A stretch of 64,000 nucleotides of DNA from Planctopirus ephydatiae (GTDB lineage Bacteria > Planctomycetota > Planctomycetia > Planctomycetales > Planctomycetaceae). A model generated the notes under the pieces. The model had not been told where the DNA came from, ran no database searches, and saw only the letters and a program-made list of their open reading frames with translations. The stretch lies in contig NZ_CP036299.1 in assembly GCF_007752345.1 (NCBI RefSeq), positions 4,250,001 through 4,314,000 of the forward strand. Reading direction: 5' to 3'. This document shows positions 28,538 through 37,477 of the stretch, one piece after another (within the stretch, counting starts at the first letter, position 1; each line of letters opens with the position of its first letter). The translations under genes were made by a program, and so were the position numbers.

Positions 28538-29137
28538 GAGAGAAACTCCGGTCGCAAAACCACTAGCTGAATGTGTGACAAAAAACTAAACCCGAGACAC
28601 CCAAGAAAAAGAAGGTAAATCTTTAAACAACAACATCTTATCGCAAAAGAATCTTCTTTAATTGGTCAGCGAAAACGGGCTGGGGCATCGAAAACTGTTC
28701 CCCGCCAATCCTAGCCGCAGGCATTGCAAACCGTGTAGATTAACCGGGGGTTGCTTGACTCGCAACCAAGCAGTAGTCGTTCCGGAAATCGGAGGCCAGC
28801 ACATCGCAAGCCGGTCTTGCCACAAAATTCCTTGCAGCCACCATTCAAGAGCGATCCGGTGGAACCTGTCACGAACTCTATTTTTTCAGGAACTGTCAGT
28901 TCACGTGCTTACTTCTTACATCCACCTGGGTATTGTACTAGGTGGTGACTGTTGCGCTTCGACAAATGATCTCGGTCAGGTTGGGCTTGAACCAAGAAAG
29001 AACTCACTCGGTTTTCAAGCCTGACGTTCGTATTCATTAATGCTTCAATCAGCGGTTTGCCTCCAGCCCCACCAAACAGGCCAGGTATCTCGAGTCATCA
29101 GTTCTGCGGGATGATCAGTTTCTGAGAAGGATGAGGA
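28538..29137. other. Divergent intergenic region, rplY to PQQ-propeller gene
   Basis: The 600 bases hold no gene I can support; a plus-strand frame at 28662-29024 has no start signal and no recognisable protein. Both divergent promoters should be here. No tRNA or known small RNA was identified by eye. Confidence 0.55.
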
Positions 29138-32100
29138 ATGGGTCAGCGTCAAACCAATCAGAACTCTCGACTCAAGATCGTGGTGACCGCAGGCCTGGTG
29201 ACCGCATTGCTGATCGTAGTGATTGAGCAAATCCCCAACGCCAATGCCCAGAATCGAGGCTTAGGCCCGCTGGGTAAAATTATTCAGCGAATTCTTGTGC
29301 CTCAGGCGGTCGATCGCGATGAAGAACCCGATGAAGCCAGAAAAGAGCGTGGTTCCCGAGATCGCGACCATATCGATAGTCGTGCACCGCAGGATCAGAA
29401 ACTGCAATCTGCTTATCGTGCGGCACTGGAAGGGATCGAAAAACAACAGGACTGGGGAACCGCCATTGATGTCCTGCAACGAGTGCTCGATCACGATAAC
29501 GACTCGCTCGAACGCAATCAGGATGGCACCTGGACATCTCTCAAGTGGCTGGCCACACAGACGTTGTTGCGAGCCCCCGAAAATGTTCGACGAACTTATA
29601 TCGAGCGGTACGCTCCACTGGCTGAGGCACTGCGCAAAGAAGCCCGGCAGACCAGCGATCGCACTCGACTGACCAGCGTCGCAACTCGTTTTATGCTGAC
29701 ACCTTCGGGCCAGCTTGCTGCCGATGAACTTGCTCTCGGAAGCCTGGATCGTGGTGAATACGGCCTGGCCAGTCGCTGGCATGAGATGCTCTGGCTCGCA
29801 CAGGCCGAGTTCGTTAAGAACCCTCCCTGGCAATTGAGAGCCGCACTCACAGCCAAGTATGCGGGCCGAAAAGATTTTCTCGAGACGCTCACAAAAAGCT
29901 GGCCGGAATGGAAACAGGGAGCCAGTCTTGCCAGTGGAGAGATTCGCCAGCCACTCCAATGGCTGGATCGCATGCACGCGATTATCGAACCACCACCTCA
30001 GTCATTGACAGAGCAGTGGATCCCGCAAGGTCTTGGCAGCCGGGTTTCGGCATCCAAAACGAGCGACTATGTCCTCCTGCCACTTTATTCGCATCCCATC
30101 TCGACCAGCTCGTATCTGCTCGAGCGAATCCGCACCATGACTGAGGAATTGCTGGAATCAGGGAGAATCCCGCTGCTCACGAATCAGCCAATCGTCGTCG
30201 GTGATCGATTGATTGTCCGCGATCTGGGCGGCGTCCAGGTGTACGACATTCGCACAGGGCGTTCGTTATGGCAAACCGAGATGACCGTGGTCCCGGAAAA
30301 TGTCTTCCTCGATTCCCCCGCAGCCAACGGAACACTCCCCTTTCGCGGGAACGTTCGCATCAATCGAGCGGCGGGGATCCGCATGGCCCGCAATGGAATG
30401 GTCACCGATACTTCCATGGACGATAATGGCGACTCGGCAGACTACCATCCGCTGGGAACTTTGCTCTTCCGCGAAGGGACCTACAACTCCCTCTCGTCCG
30501 ATGGCCAGCGGCTCTTTGTCGTCGAGGATCAGGCCGTCATTACTCGTGCCAATCCTGGCAATCAATGGTCCATGAATGGCAACATTCAAGACCCTCTCGG
30601 ACAGAACTGGCGAAGTAACCGACTTACAGCCTACGACCTGACGTCCGGCCGCATTCTCTGGACAATTGGTGGCGGTGGTGCACAGGATTCACTCGGCTTG
30701 CCACTGGCTGGTGGCTACTTCCACAGTGCCCCATTGCCCGATCGCGACGAACTCCTCGTCACCTGCGAAATTGCTGGCGAACTACGTTTAGTCGCCCTGA
30801 ATCCCCAGTCCGGGTCAATGCTGTGGTCTCAGCTGATTGGCTATCCGGATTCCAAAATTGAAGACGATATCGCCCGCCGATGGATCAACAATTCCGTTGC
30901 CACCAGCCAGGGGATCATCATCTGCCCCACAACTTTAGGGTGGCTGGTGGCTGTGGATCGTGAACGGCATTCAATCCTCTGGGCTCAAAGGTATTCCGAG
31001 ATTCACGAATCGCGAGGGATGTCTCACCAGGGGGCTGAGTTGCTCAGCATGCAATCATTAGGCTCCGAATGGCACGGCTCAATTCCCAGCATTATGGGTG
31101 ATGCCGTCGTTTACGCTCCTGCGGAAAGCCAGCATCTCTTCTGTTTTGATCTCCTCAGTGGTCGCCAGCGATGGAAGATGGACCGTGGAAATCATGTCTT
31201 TGTGGCAGCTGTCACACCCACCGCTGTCGTAATGGCACATCCACGTGGTCTGACAGCTTTGAATCTCGCTGACGGGCAATCCTTATGGACAACCGAACTT
31301 CCCGAGACGGATCTTCTGGCAGGACGTGGTGTTTTAGGAAATGGCGAATATCTTGCCCCCTCCCGCCAGGGTCGAATCTATTCCATCAATTTACAGGATG
31401 GTGGCATCACAGGCACACGGCGAACAGCCAACGATAGCAGCTACCTGGGCAATCTGGTGGCTGCAGGAGATCGACTTGTCTCGTTCAGTACAGACGGCCT
31501 GGTGACTTATACTTCCCGTCCTCAACTGGCCCGCTGGCTGAAAAACACGCAAGAAAATGCACCCCAGATGCATTCATTGCGCGCACAACTTGTTTTAGTC
31601 GAAAGACGGCCTCGCGAGGCTCGCCAGGCACTCGATGAAGCTTTTCAATCCTTGGACGCAGCCTGGATTCTGCAGGCATTGCCACCTGATGGAATCACGA
31701 CAGATCGCACGACCACCAGTCCGTCAAAGAGCGAACCTTTATCGCCCGATGATTCGACCTATCCACTCACTCCCGAAAGTTTTCGTCGCATTGTCTGGAC
31801 GGTCTCATTAACCCGATTACATGAGGGGAATTTCGACCAGATCGACCTGGATCGATTGTCGCGGGCTGCTTCGACCACAGCCGAAAAAGGGCTCGCCATC
31901 GCTCACAGTTTAAGAGCACGTTCCCGGCAGACTCCCGATATCAAATTCTTCAATGAACTGACGGCATTTGTCGAAAGCTTTGGCAACAACACATTCCCGG
32001 ATGACCAGAACTCATCGATCCGCCTGACCGGCAAAGCCTGGGCTCGTGGTTTACTGCGGGAGATAACCCTTCCCCGGCAAAAAGATTCTGCCACGCCCAA

Positions 32101-34075
32101 GTCATCCTCAGAAAAAATCGCGTCTGACGACGAGCAGCAAGCAGTGGCCAGTGCCTGGTCAGAACAGCTCCGCAAACAACTCGAATCTTCAGCTCCGGAT
32201 CCAAAACAAGAAGCTCCTGATCAGAAAACTCCTCCTCAGGAAATCGCCAGACGGAACTTTCAATTGCTGCTGGAGTTGGCTGATTTTCATCCAGTCACCC
32301 AGAACTTGAAGCTTGCGGCAATCGATCAACTCATCGAGAACAAACTTCTGGCCGAAGCCGAACTCAAACTCCTGCTGTGGAAGTCGAGTTCCTTAGAATC
32401 TCAGCAATCACTCCTCGATGAAAGGCTCGCGAAGATAACCGCCCTTTTAAATGCCGAGCAGGATCTCGCGGCTCTGAAACGTCCGGAAACTCAGGTCAGT
32501 AAGTCATCACCCAGTCAGCCAAACGTACCTGCACCTTCTTCTGGTCCGGTGGCTCAAGGCGAAGCAAAAACACCACCTGAAAATGGCGAAGAGGTCGCCG
32601 CCTCTGCACCAACCCCACCGGCCCCTTGGGGTATGGAGACAATGGGAGCCACCTATTCGCAGCAGATGCAGACCGGCACACTCTCTTCGAATTTGCCCTC
32701 GATCTCGGCCTACCGATACGATGTCGATCATCAGGCCCAAAAAATCGCCTTCCGCCATCGAAGTAACCCCGCGTGGAACTGGCGGCCATCACTGGCCGGT
32801 TCTCGCAATCGAGGTAATCAGCATACGGTTGCACTGACAGTTGGCCACTCTGTCTACGTTCTGCATCAGCAGGTACTCACGCTTCTTTCTCCGCTCGAGA
32901 AAAAATCGATCTGGAGCTATTCGCTGGAAGAGACTGGGCCCAACGCCCGGAGTGGCCACAGACCGAGCCCGACGGGCTTGATCGATACGGAAAACAACAT
33001 GATCTCGCTGCTGGCTTCAGAACAACTGAATGCGCGCGGTCGTTTTGCGGGTGCTTCTCCCGGCGGACTGGTTCTGTTCGGCAAGCGAACTCTCGATGTC
33101 TTTGATCCTGTCACTGGCGATTTAAGGTGGCAGAAAATCAATATGAGAGCCGACAGTCGGGTGATTGTCCTCAACGATTATCTGCTGATCTATTCGTTTG
33201 AACGATCACAGATGGCGATTCATCGCTTAGACGATGGTCGCGAAATTCCCACTCCCTGGGAGTCCCAGCGGTTACTCCAGGCCATTGGTACGACAGGCAA
33301 CAGCATGATCTTGTTTGACAAAAACACCAAGCGAGGATTTCTGGGGCTGGTCTCCGGCAACTGCACCATCCGCAAAGAGAGCCCGATCACAGGAAAAATT
33401 GAGTGGAGTCTGGGACTCCCTGCCGGGACTGCCGTTTCCGAAATCAAGGAAGGCACATGGTTTGTCTCCAAGCCCTCCGGAGAAACGTTACTGTTAAGTG
33501 CCGAGACAGGTACCAGCCAGAGCCTGGGGGCGATTCCACTCTCTGCTCGCGGCACACATCGAGGCGAAAAGTTCGTCTCGACGGATGGCGAACGCATTTA
33601 CCTGTTCCTGAATGACAACCGCTACAGCGACGCCCGCTTTGCCGACAGCCTGTCCAGCCATCGCGCCAGTGGCGAGATTTTCACCTGGAACCTCGCTACA
33701 GGAAAACTCCTTTGGAATTGCAAAATTGCGAACCAGCAACTCGCCATGGACAGTCTGGCAGATGCTCCCGTCCTGGTATTCGCTTCGCGAAGCTGGAAAC
33801 AGAAGGCCGATGTGCATTACTCCATGCTCTGGATGGATGTCATCGATAAAGCCACCGGAACCAGCCTCTTCAGCCAGTCTCGACCATTTGCCTCCTCTGG
33901 TCTGCACAGCTTCTCGGTCACACCGGATGGTCAGAAAGTCGAATTGGCCACATACAACATGAAACTGCGCCTTGGGCCTGTGCATGCTTCATCGACCAAA
34001 TCTGTCGACTCGAACTCTCCAGCAACTCCCACAGCCGATTCACCAGCCACACCCGCCGAGCCTGCGAAGCCATAA
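29138..34075 (+). CDS. Giant secreted PQQ-like beta-propeller protein
   Basis: The 1645-residue protein starts with a signal peptide or anchor (IVVTAGLVTALLIVVIEQIP, then NANAQN). Residues ~95-300 are helical and TPR-like. Two regions of PQQ/BamB-type propeller repeats follow, about 345-790 and 1210-1600, with the repeated pattern of short strands ending in G-x-x-LW (QVYDIRTGRSLWQTEM; LNLADGQSLWTTELPETD; VFDPVTGDLRWQKI). They are separated by a charged, Pro/Gln-rich segment of about 400 residues. Such propellers act as scaffolds in the envelope; PQQ-dependent catalysis is not implied. GAGGA precedes the ATG. Partner and role unknown. Confidence 0.82.
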   Translation: MGQRQTNQNSRLKIVVTAGLVTALLIVVIEQIPNANAQNRGLGPLGKIIQRILVPQAVDRDEEPDEARKERGSRDRDHIDSRAPQDQKLQSAYRAALEGIEKQQDWGTAIDVLQRVLDHDNDSLERNQDGTWTSLKWLATQTLLRAPENVRRTYIERYAPLAEALRKEARQTSDRTRLTSVATRFMLTPSGQLAADELALGSLDRGEYGLASRWHEMLWLAQAEFVKNPPWQLRAALTAKYAGRKDFLETLTKSWPEWKQGASLASGEIRQPLQWLDRMHAIIEPPPQSLTEQWIPQGLGSRVSASKTSDYVLLPLYSHPISTSSYLLERIRTMTEELLESGRIPLLTNQPIVVGDRLIVRDLGGVQVYDIRTGRSLWQTEMTVVPENVFLDSPAANGTLPFRGNVRINRAAGIRMARNGMVTDTSMDDNGDSADYHPLGTLLFREGTYNSLSSDGQRLFVVEDQAVITRANPGNQWSMNGNIQDPLGQNWRSNRLTAYDLTSGRILWTIGGGGAQDSLGLPLAGGYFHSAPLPDRDELLVTCEIAGELRLVALNPQSGSMLWSQLIGYPDSKIEDDIARRWINNSVATSQGIIICPTTLGWLVAVDRERHSILWAQRYSEIHESRGMSHQGAELLSMQSLGSEWHGSIPSIMGDAVVYAPAESQHLFCFDLLSGRQRWKMDRGNHVFVAAVTPTAVVMAHPRGLTALNLADGQSLWTTELPETDLLAGRGVLGNGEYLAPSRQGRIYSINLQDGGITGTRRTANDSSYLGNLVAAGDRLVSFSTDGLVTYTSRPQLARWLKNTQENAPQMHSLRAQLVLVERRPREARQALDEAFQSLDAAWILQALPPDGITTDRTTTSPSKSEPLSPDDSTYPLTPESFRRIVWTVSLTRLHEGNFDQIDLDRLSRAASTTAEKGLAIAHSLRARSRQTPDIKFFNELTAFVESFGNNTFPDDQNSSIRLTGKAWARGLLREITLPRQKDSATPKSSSEKIASDDEQQAVASAWSEQLRKQLESSAPDPKQEAPDQKTPPQEIARRNFQLLLELADFHPVTQNLKLAAIDQLIENKLLAEAELKLLLWKSSSLESQQSLLDERLAKITALLNAEQDLAALKRPETQVSKSSPSQPNVPAPSSGPVAQGEAKTPPENGEEVAASAPTPPAPWGMETMGATYSQQMQTGTLSSNLPSISAYRYDVDHQAQKIAFRHRSNPAWNWRPSLAGSRNRGNQHTVALTVGHSVYVLHQQVLTLLSPLEKKSIWSYSLEETGPNARSGHRPSPTGLIDTENNMISLLASEQLNARGRFAGASPGGLVLFGKRTLDVFDPVTGDLRWQKINMRADSRVIVLNDYLLIYSFERSQMAIHRLDDGREIPTPWESQRLLQAIGTTGNSMILFDKNTKRGFLGLVSGNCTIRKESPITGKIEWSLGLPAGTAVSEIKEGTWFVSKPSGETLLLSAETGTSQSLGAIPLSARGTHRGEKFVSTDGERIYLFLNDNRYSDARFADSLSSHRASGEIFTWNLATGKLLWNCKIANQQLAMDSLADAPVLVFASRSWKQKADVHYSMLWMDVIDKATGTSLFSQSRPFASSGLHSFSVTPDGQKVELATYNMKLRLGPVHASSTKSVDSNSPATPTADSPATPAEPAKP

Positions 34076-34216
34076 GGCTTGCCAGACTTCAGAACGTGAC
34101 AAATCCTGCTACTGAATCAAGATCAACAAGCTTTGTGGCAAGGGCTGTTAATTGCATTCGTGATGGCAACAGCCCATTTTCAAAGAACCATCGGCACCGA
34201 AAGGTCGATTCACTTC

Positions 34217-35125
34217 ATGAAGGCATGGCTGCAGATTCTCAGGCTCCCCGCAGTTTTTACGGCCATGGCCGATATCTTCGCAGGGTTTATCCTTTCCCAC
34301 CGATCCCTGCAGCCTGTGAATCCGTTCTTGCTGCTTCTGGGGAGTTCGAGCTGCCTGTATCTCGCCGGCATGGTGCTGAACGACTATTTCGACCGTGATC
34401 TGGATGCCCTCGAAAGACCCGAGAGGCCGATTCCCTCCGGTCGAATTTCAGCCAAGACCGCCTTGCTGGCAGGTTTTTTTCTGTTGATTGCCGGCACAGG
34501 CCTTGCATTACTCGCGGGCCCTACATCGGCGATCGTGGCCGGAATTCTGGCATTCTTTGTGGTCTCTTACGATGCACTCACCAAAGGGAGTTGGCTGGGC
34601 CCCATCAATATGGGGCTTTGCCGCGGCTTGAATCTGCTGCTGGGTGCGAGTGCCGGCAGTGCTTTCGTTGAGATTTTTGCTCAGCCGCAACTGATGGCCG
34701 CACTGGCCATGGGCACTTACATTGCCGGAGTCACGTTGTTTGCGAGAGATGAAGCCCATGGAGTTCAAGGGGAACTCAGCGCTTCCACAAAAATCTCGCT
34801 GATCGGTGGTATGCTCGGAGTAGCCGCCGGTCTGGGATTGCTGTGTGCCATGTTTGCTTCGACTCCGAACGCTGCAGGAAATCCGCAGACAGCCTGGTTC
34901 GTGACCCTGCTCATCGGGTTTTCCGCGATTCGACGAATGCTGATTGCGATCCGAACTCCCTCACCACAGATCATCCAGTCCACCGTGAAACTGTTGCTGT
35001 TTTCTTATGTGATCTGCAGTGGAGTTGTTGTTCACTGGTCCACAAATAATCCATGGCTTTCTTTTGGAACTGTCGCCTTATTAATCCCCGCAATGCTCCT
35101 CGGACGGCTGATTCGTCTGACATAA
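34217..35125 (+). CDS. UbiA-family prenyltransferase
   Basis: The 302-residue polytopic protein has about eight helices. The first Asp-rich motif is NDYFDRDLDALERPERPIPSG, typical of UbiA enzymes binding Mg-prenyl diphosphate. The region after SYDALTKGSWLG holds the second, poorly conserved motif. The family transfers prenyl chains to aromatic or isoprenoid acceptors in quinone, heme or tetraether biosynthesis; the acceptor here is unknown. ATG 34217 (MKAWLQILRLP) fits family alignments, but its Shine-Dalgarno is distant; TTG 34133 remains possible. No quinone genes are adjacent. Confidence 0.8.
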   Translation: MKAWLQILRLPAVFTAMADIFAGFILSHRSLQPVNPFLLLLGSSSCLYLAGMVLNDYFDRDLDALERPERPIPSGRISAKTALLAGFFLLIAGTGLALLAGPTSAIVAGILAFFVVSYDALTKGSWLGPINMGLCRGLNLLLGASAGSAFVEIFAQPQLMAALAMGTYIAGVTLFARDEAHGVQGELSASTKISLIGGMLGVAAGLGLLCAMFASTPNAAGNPQTAWFVTLLIGFSAIRRMLIAIRTPSPQIIQSTVKLLLFSYVICSGVVVHWSTNNPWLSFGTVALLIPAMLLGRLIRLT

Positions 35126-35210
35126 CAGGTGGCACACTTCCATGAGTGTCTGCCCCACAAAGAATCTGTGAATTGCTCACTGATCGATGATCAAGAAACA
35201 GATCTCAACG

Positions 35211-35244
35211 AAAAACCCTGCCGGGGATAACTCCCGGGCAGGGT
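35211..35244 (-). terminator. Terminator downstream of the small lipoprotein gene
   Basis: ACCCTGCC and GGCAGGGT pair around a GC-rich inner loop (GGG..CCC also pair). Read on the minus strand the stem ends in TTTTTCGTT. It lies ~90 bases after the stop of the lipoprotein gene. Confidence 0.75.
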
Positions 35245-35336
35245 CTGATCAGCCATCCGCACGAATCTCACAACACCTCCGGCCCCATCAGAAAGTTCGA
35301 GGGCCGAACCAAGCGAGTGAGCAGGATCTAAAAACC

Positions 35337-35678
35337 TTATGGGTTTTCAGCGTCCTTCTTGGGTTCTTCAGCCTTAGGTTCTTCGACTTTCGGCTCGGCA
35401 GGCTTGGCTTCCTCTGCCTTTGGTGCTTCAGCCTTGGGCTCTGCAGGCTTGGCTTCTTCGGCCTTAGGCTCTTCGGCTTTGGTTTCAGCGGGCTTGGGAT
35501 CGGCTGGCATTTCAGCAGCAGCGGGCTTTTCGGAAGTTGGAGCCATTTCGCCACCTACACCAGAATGACCAGGTGCTGCCACAGGTGGAGTGGTCGTCTT
35601 TGCGGCAGGCTTAGAATCACAGCCAGAAACGAGTGCCACTGCAATTGCACATCCAAGACTCAATACAACCTGCTTCAT
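35337..35678 (-). CDS. Small repetitive lipoprotein
   Basis: The 113 residues start with a lipoprotein signal (MKQVVLSLGCAIAVALVSGC; lipobox VSGC, mature end C-D-S-K). From residue ~65 the sequence is a run of near-identical five-residue units built on K-x-E-E-P / A-K-P-A-E-P, so the mature protein is extended and highly charged. It is probably a spacer or wall-interacting lipoprotein; no catalytic domain is visible. AAGGA lies 5 bases before the ATG. A long plus-strand frame over the same bases (Phe/Leu/Gly-rich) is its mirror image and is not a gene. Confidence 0.75.
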   Translation of the reverse strand: MKQVVLSLGCAIAVALVSGCDSKPAAKTTTPPVAAPGHSGVGGEMAPTSEKPAAAEMPADPKPAETKAEEPKAEEAKPAEPKAEAPKAEEAKPAEPKVEEPKAEEPKKDAENP

Positions 35679-36055
35679 GATCGTCCTTCAAATCTAAAAC
35701 ATCGTAAACGGGCAAGTACGGCACATGGAACTGGCTGAACTACAGCCAGCACCTCATCACGACAAACAGCTTTGGACCACGAGGCAATTTTCAAACTAAT
35801 GAGCAGTTTAAATGCTCGCCAAAAAGAGTTGACTGTTCAGCAAACTGCCCCGAAGTCTTCAACCTGAGTCTGTCTTGTCCAACTTACTCTTCACCACTTC
35901 AGTACATGTTTTAACATGCCTGAAGGTCAATTTCCTGCACGAATTTTCCTTTTTCAAGAATGCAGAAGATTCTGTTTCGTTGCATCGCTCCTGATACAAC
36001 TTCGCTAACCCGCAAAGATTCCAGGTATCTGGCCGCATCGTCTTCGAATGGGACA
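35679..36055. other. Intergenic region upstream of the lipoprotein gene
   Basis: Nothing beyond a probable promoter for the lipoprotein gene was seen. A frame at 35859-36176 overlaps the 3' end of mutM and lacks coding character. Confidence 0.55.
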
Positions 36056-36961
36056 TCAGGAGTTTTTCCGTTTGCCAGGCCGCTTCTTCGCAATTGTCTG
36101 ACAATCTTCGCAATAAAACGTAGATCGCTGGGCCTGCACAATCCTCAAGATCACACCCGATCGGCAAGTTGAACAAACCTCACCGGCCTTGGCATAAACG
36201 AGGTGTTCATTCTGATATCCCCCCGATTTATTGAGCGCATTGCGATAGGTTCCATCAGAAAGTGTCGAACCTTCATAGTGAATGGCCAGTTCGAGGATCT
36301 GCTGGGCAGCGCTTGCCAGTCGTTCCCATTGATCTGAAGAGAGTTGACTGGCAGCAGATAAGGGAGAGATCCCAGCCCGATGCAGAATTTCGCTGGCGTA
36401 GAGATTCCCCACTCCTGCCACCAGTTTCTGATCCAGCATGGCCACTTTGAGAGGACGCGACGTTTTCCCGAGTGCCGCTTTCCATCCCAAAGCATCCAGC
36501 GACAACGCATCTGGCCCGATTTGGTGGCTTGATAAAAGCTTCTCCAACTCCCCCGGCGGTCTCCAGGTCACTGTTCCCAATCCCCGACGATCCCAGAACC
36601 AGACCGATGTGGATTTTCCCTTTCCTTTGGTCTGGGAACCATATAAGTCCGCTGGTACCAGGCGAAACTCCAGTCGCATGTGTTCAGCACTGGGCGGGTC
36701 TTCCAGCAACATCAAACCCGTCATTCTCGGCTCAATTGTCAGTGTCGATCCATCCGAAAAATCGAGCACCACCCGTTTACCCAATCGCCAGACGCGCTGA
36801 ATCACCTTGCCGGCTACACGCTCACAGACCGTTCGCTCGTCAGGAAGGATCGTGAGCGGTCGGTAAACTGTGTCAAGAATTCTCAGAGTGACGAGCCTGT
36901 GACGTTCGAGTGCCGATCGTACGCCTCGAACCATGGTCTCCACTTCCGGCAGTTCCGGCAA
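36056..36961 (-). CDS. mutM: Formamidopyrimidine-DNA glycosylase
   Basis: The 301-residue Fpg starts (TTG) PELPEVETMVRGVRSAL, with the catalytic N-terminal Pro2 and Glu3. The helix-two-turn-helix ends near NLYASEILHRAGISPLS. The C-terminal zinc finger has Cys pairs CSTC and CEDC around ILRIVQAQRSTFY. It removes oxidised purines such as 8-oxoguanine and nicks the abasic site. The start codon is TTG; GGAG lies 11 bases upstream. A basic tail (KKRPGKRKN) follows the finger. Confidence 0.95.
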   Translation of the reverse strand: MPELPEVETMVRGVRSALERHRLVTLRILDTVYRPLTILPDERTVCERVAGKVIQRVWRLGKRVVLDFSDGSTLTIEPRMTGLMLLEDPPSAEHMRLEFRLVPADLYGSQTKGKGKSTSVWFWDRRGLGTVTWRPPGELEKLLSSHQIGPDALSLDALGWKAALGKTSRPLKVAMLDQKLVAGVGNLYASEILHRAGISPLSAASQLSSDQWERLASAAQQILELAIHYEGSTLSDGTYRNALNKSGGYQNEHLVYAKAGEVCSTCRSGVILRIVQAQRSTFYCEDCQTIAKKRPGKRKNS

Positions 36962-37477
36962 AACAGGTCACTCCTCAGAAAAAAATCACGATTTCCAACA
37001 GGCTCTCTCGCCCGGACAGCAGGTCTGGCCGATGTGACGATCACAGGACAATACGTTTTGATGTCATGCTGACTCCACAACGTGACGTCACCCACGCCAG
37101 ATGGGGTTCTGCATCCAATTCTATCTTTGACGATTATGCCTTCGAAATCCATTCTGCCTGAATCAAGGACTAAAGATTTTGCAGGGGTAGAAAACTCATA
37201 CAGCGTACCGACTGCTCCCAAAAACTTGTGAGAGCCTGCGAAAATTCGCTGGCAAAAAGAGGGGGCACTTAGACAAACTAGGGAAAGAAATTTCGTTCCT
37301 GCTCAGCAGTTCATTCTGCCCATATTCGTTATTCCGTTTTTTGCAATCTGAATATTACGGTGCTTGTTGACTCCTGAATCCACCTCAGGTGACGAACAAT
37401 CCCCCATCCATATTGTCTTAGATTGAACTTTCAGACTGGATTCGGTCTGGTCCTTGGTCAACCGGGAAATGATCTTC
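36962..37477. other. Divergent intergenic region, mutM to DUF1598 gene
   Basis: No gene was recognised. A short perfect palindrome GTGACGTCAC lies at 37082-37091. The region should hold both promoters. Confidence 0.55.

Noticed and set aside
28662-29024. 120-residue plus-strand frame in the rplY/PQQ intergenic region
   Set aside because: No Shine-Dalgarno, unusual composition, no recognisable protein.
35187-35738. 183-residue Phe/Leu/Gly-rich plus-strand frame
   Set aside because: Mirror image of the repetitive lipoprotein, caused by its low-complexity codons.
37082-37091. GTGACGTCAC palindrome as a regulator site
   Set aside because: Ten bases, single occurrence noticed, and no supporting context; could be chance.
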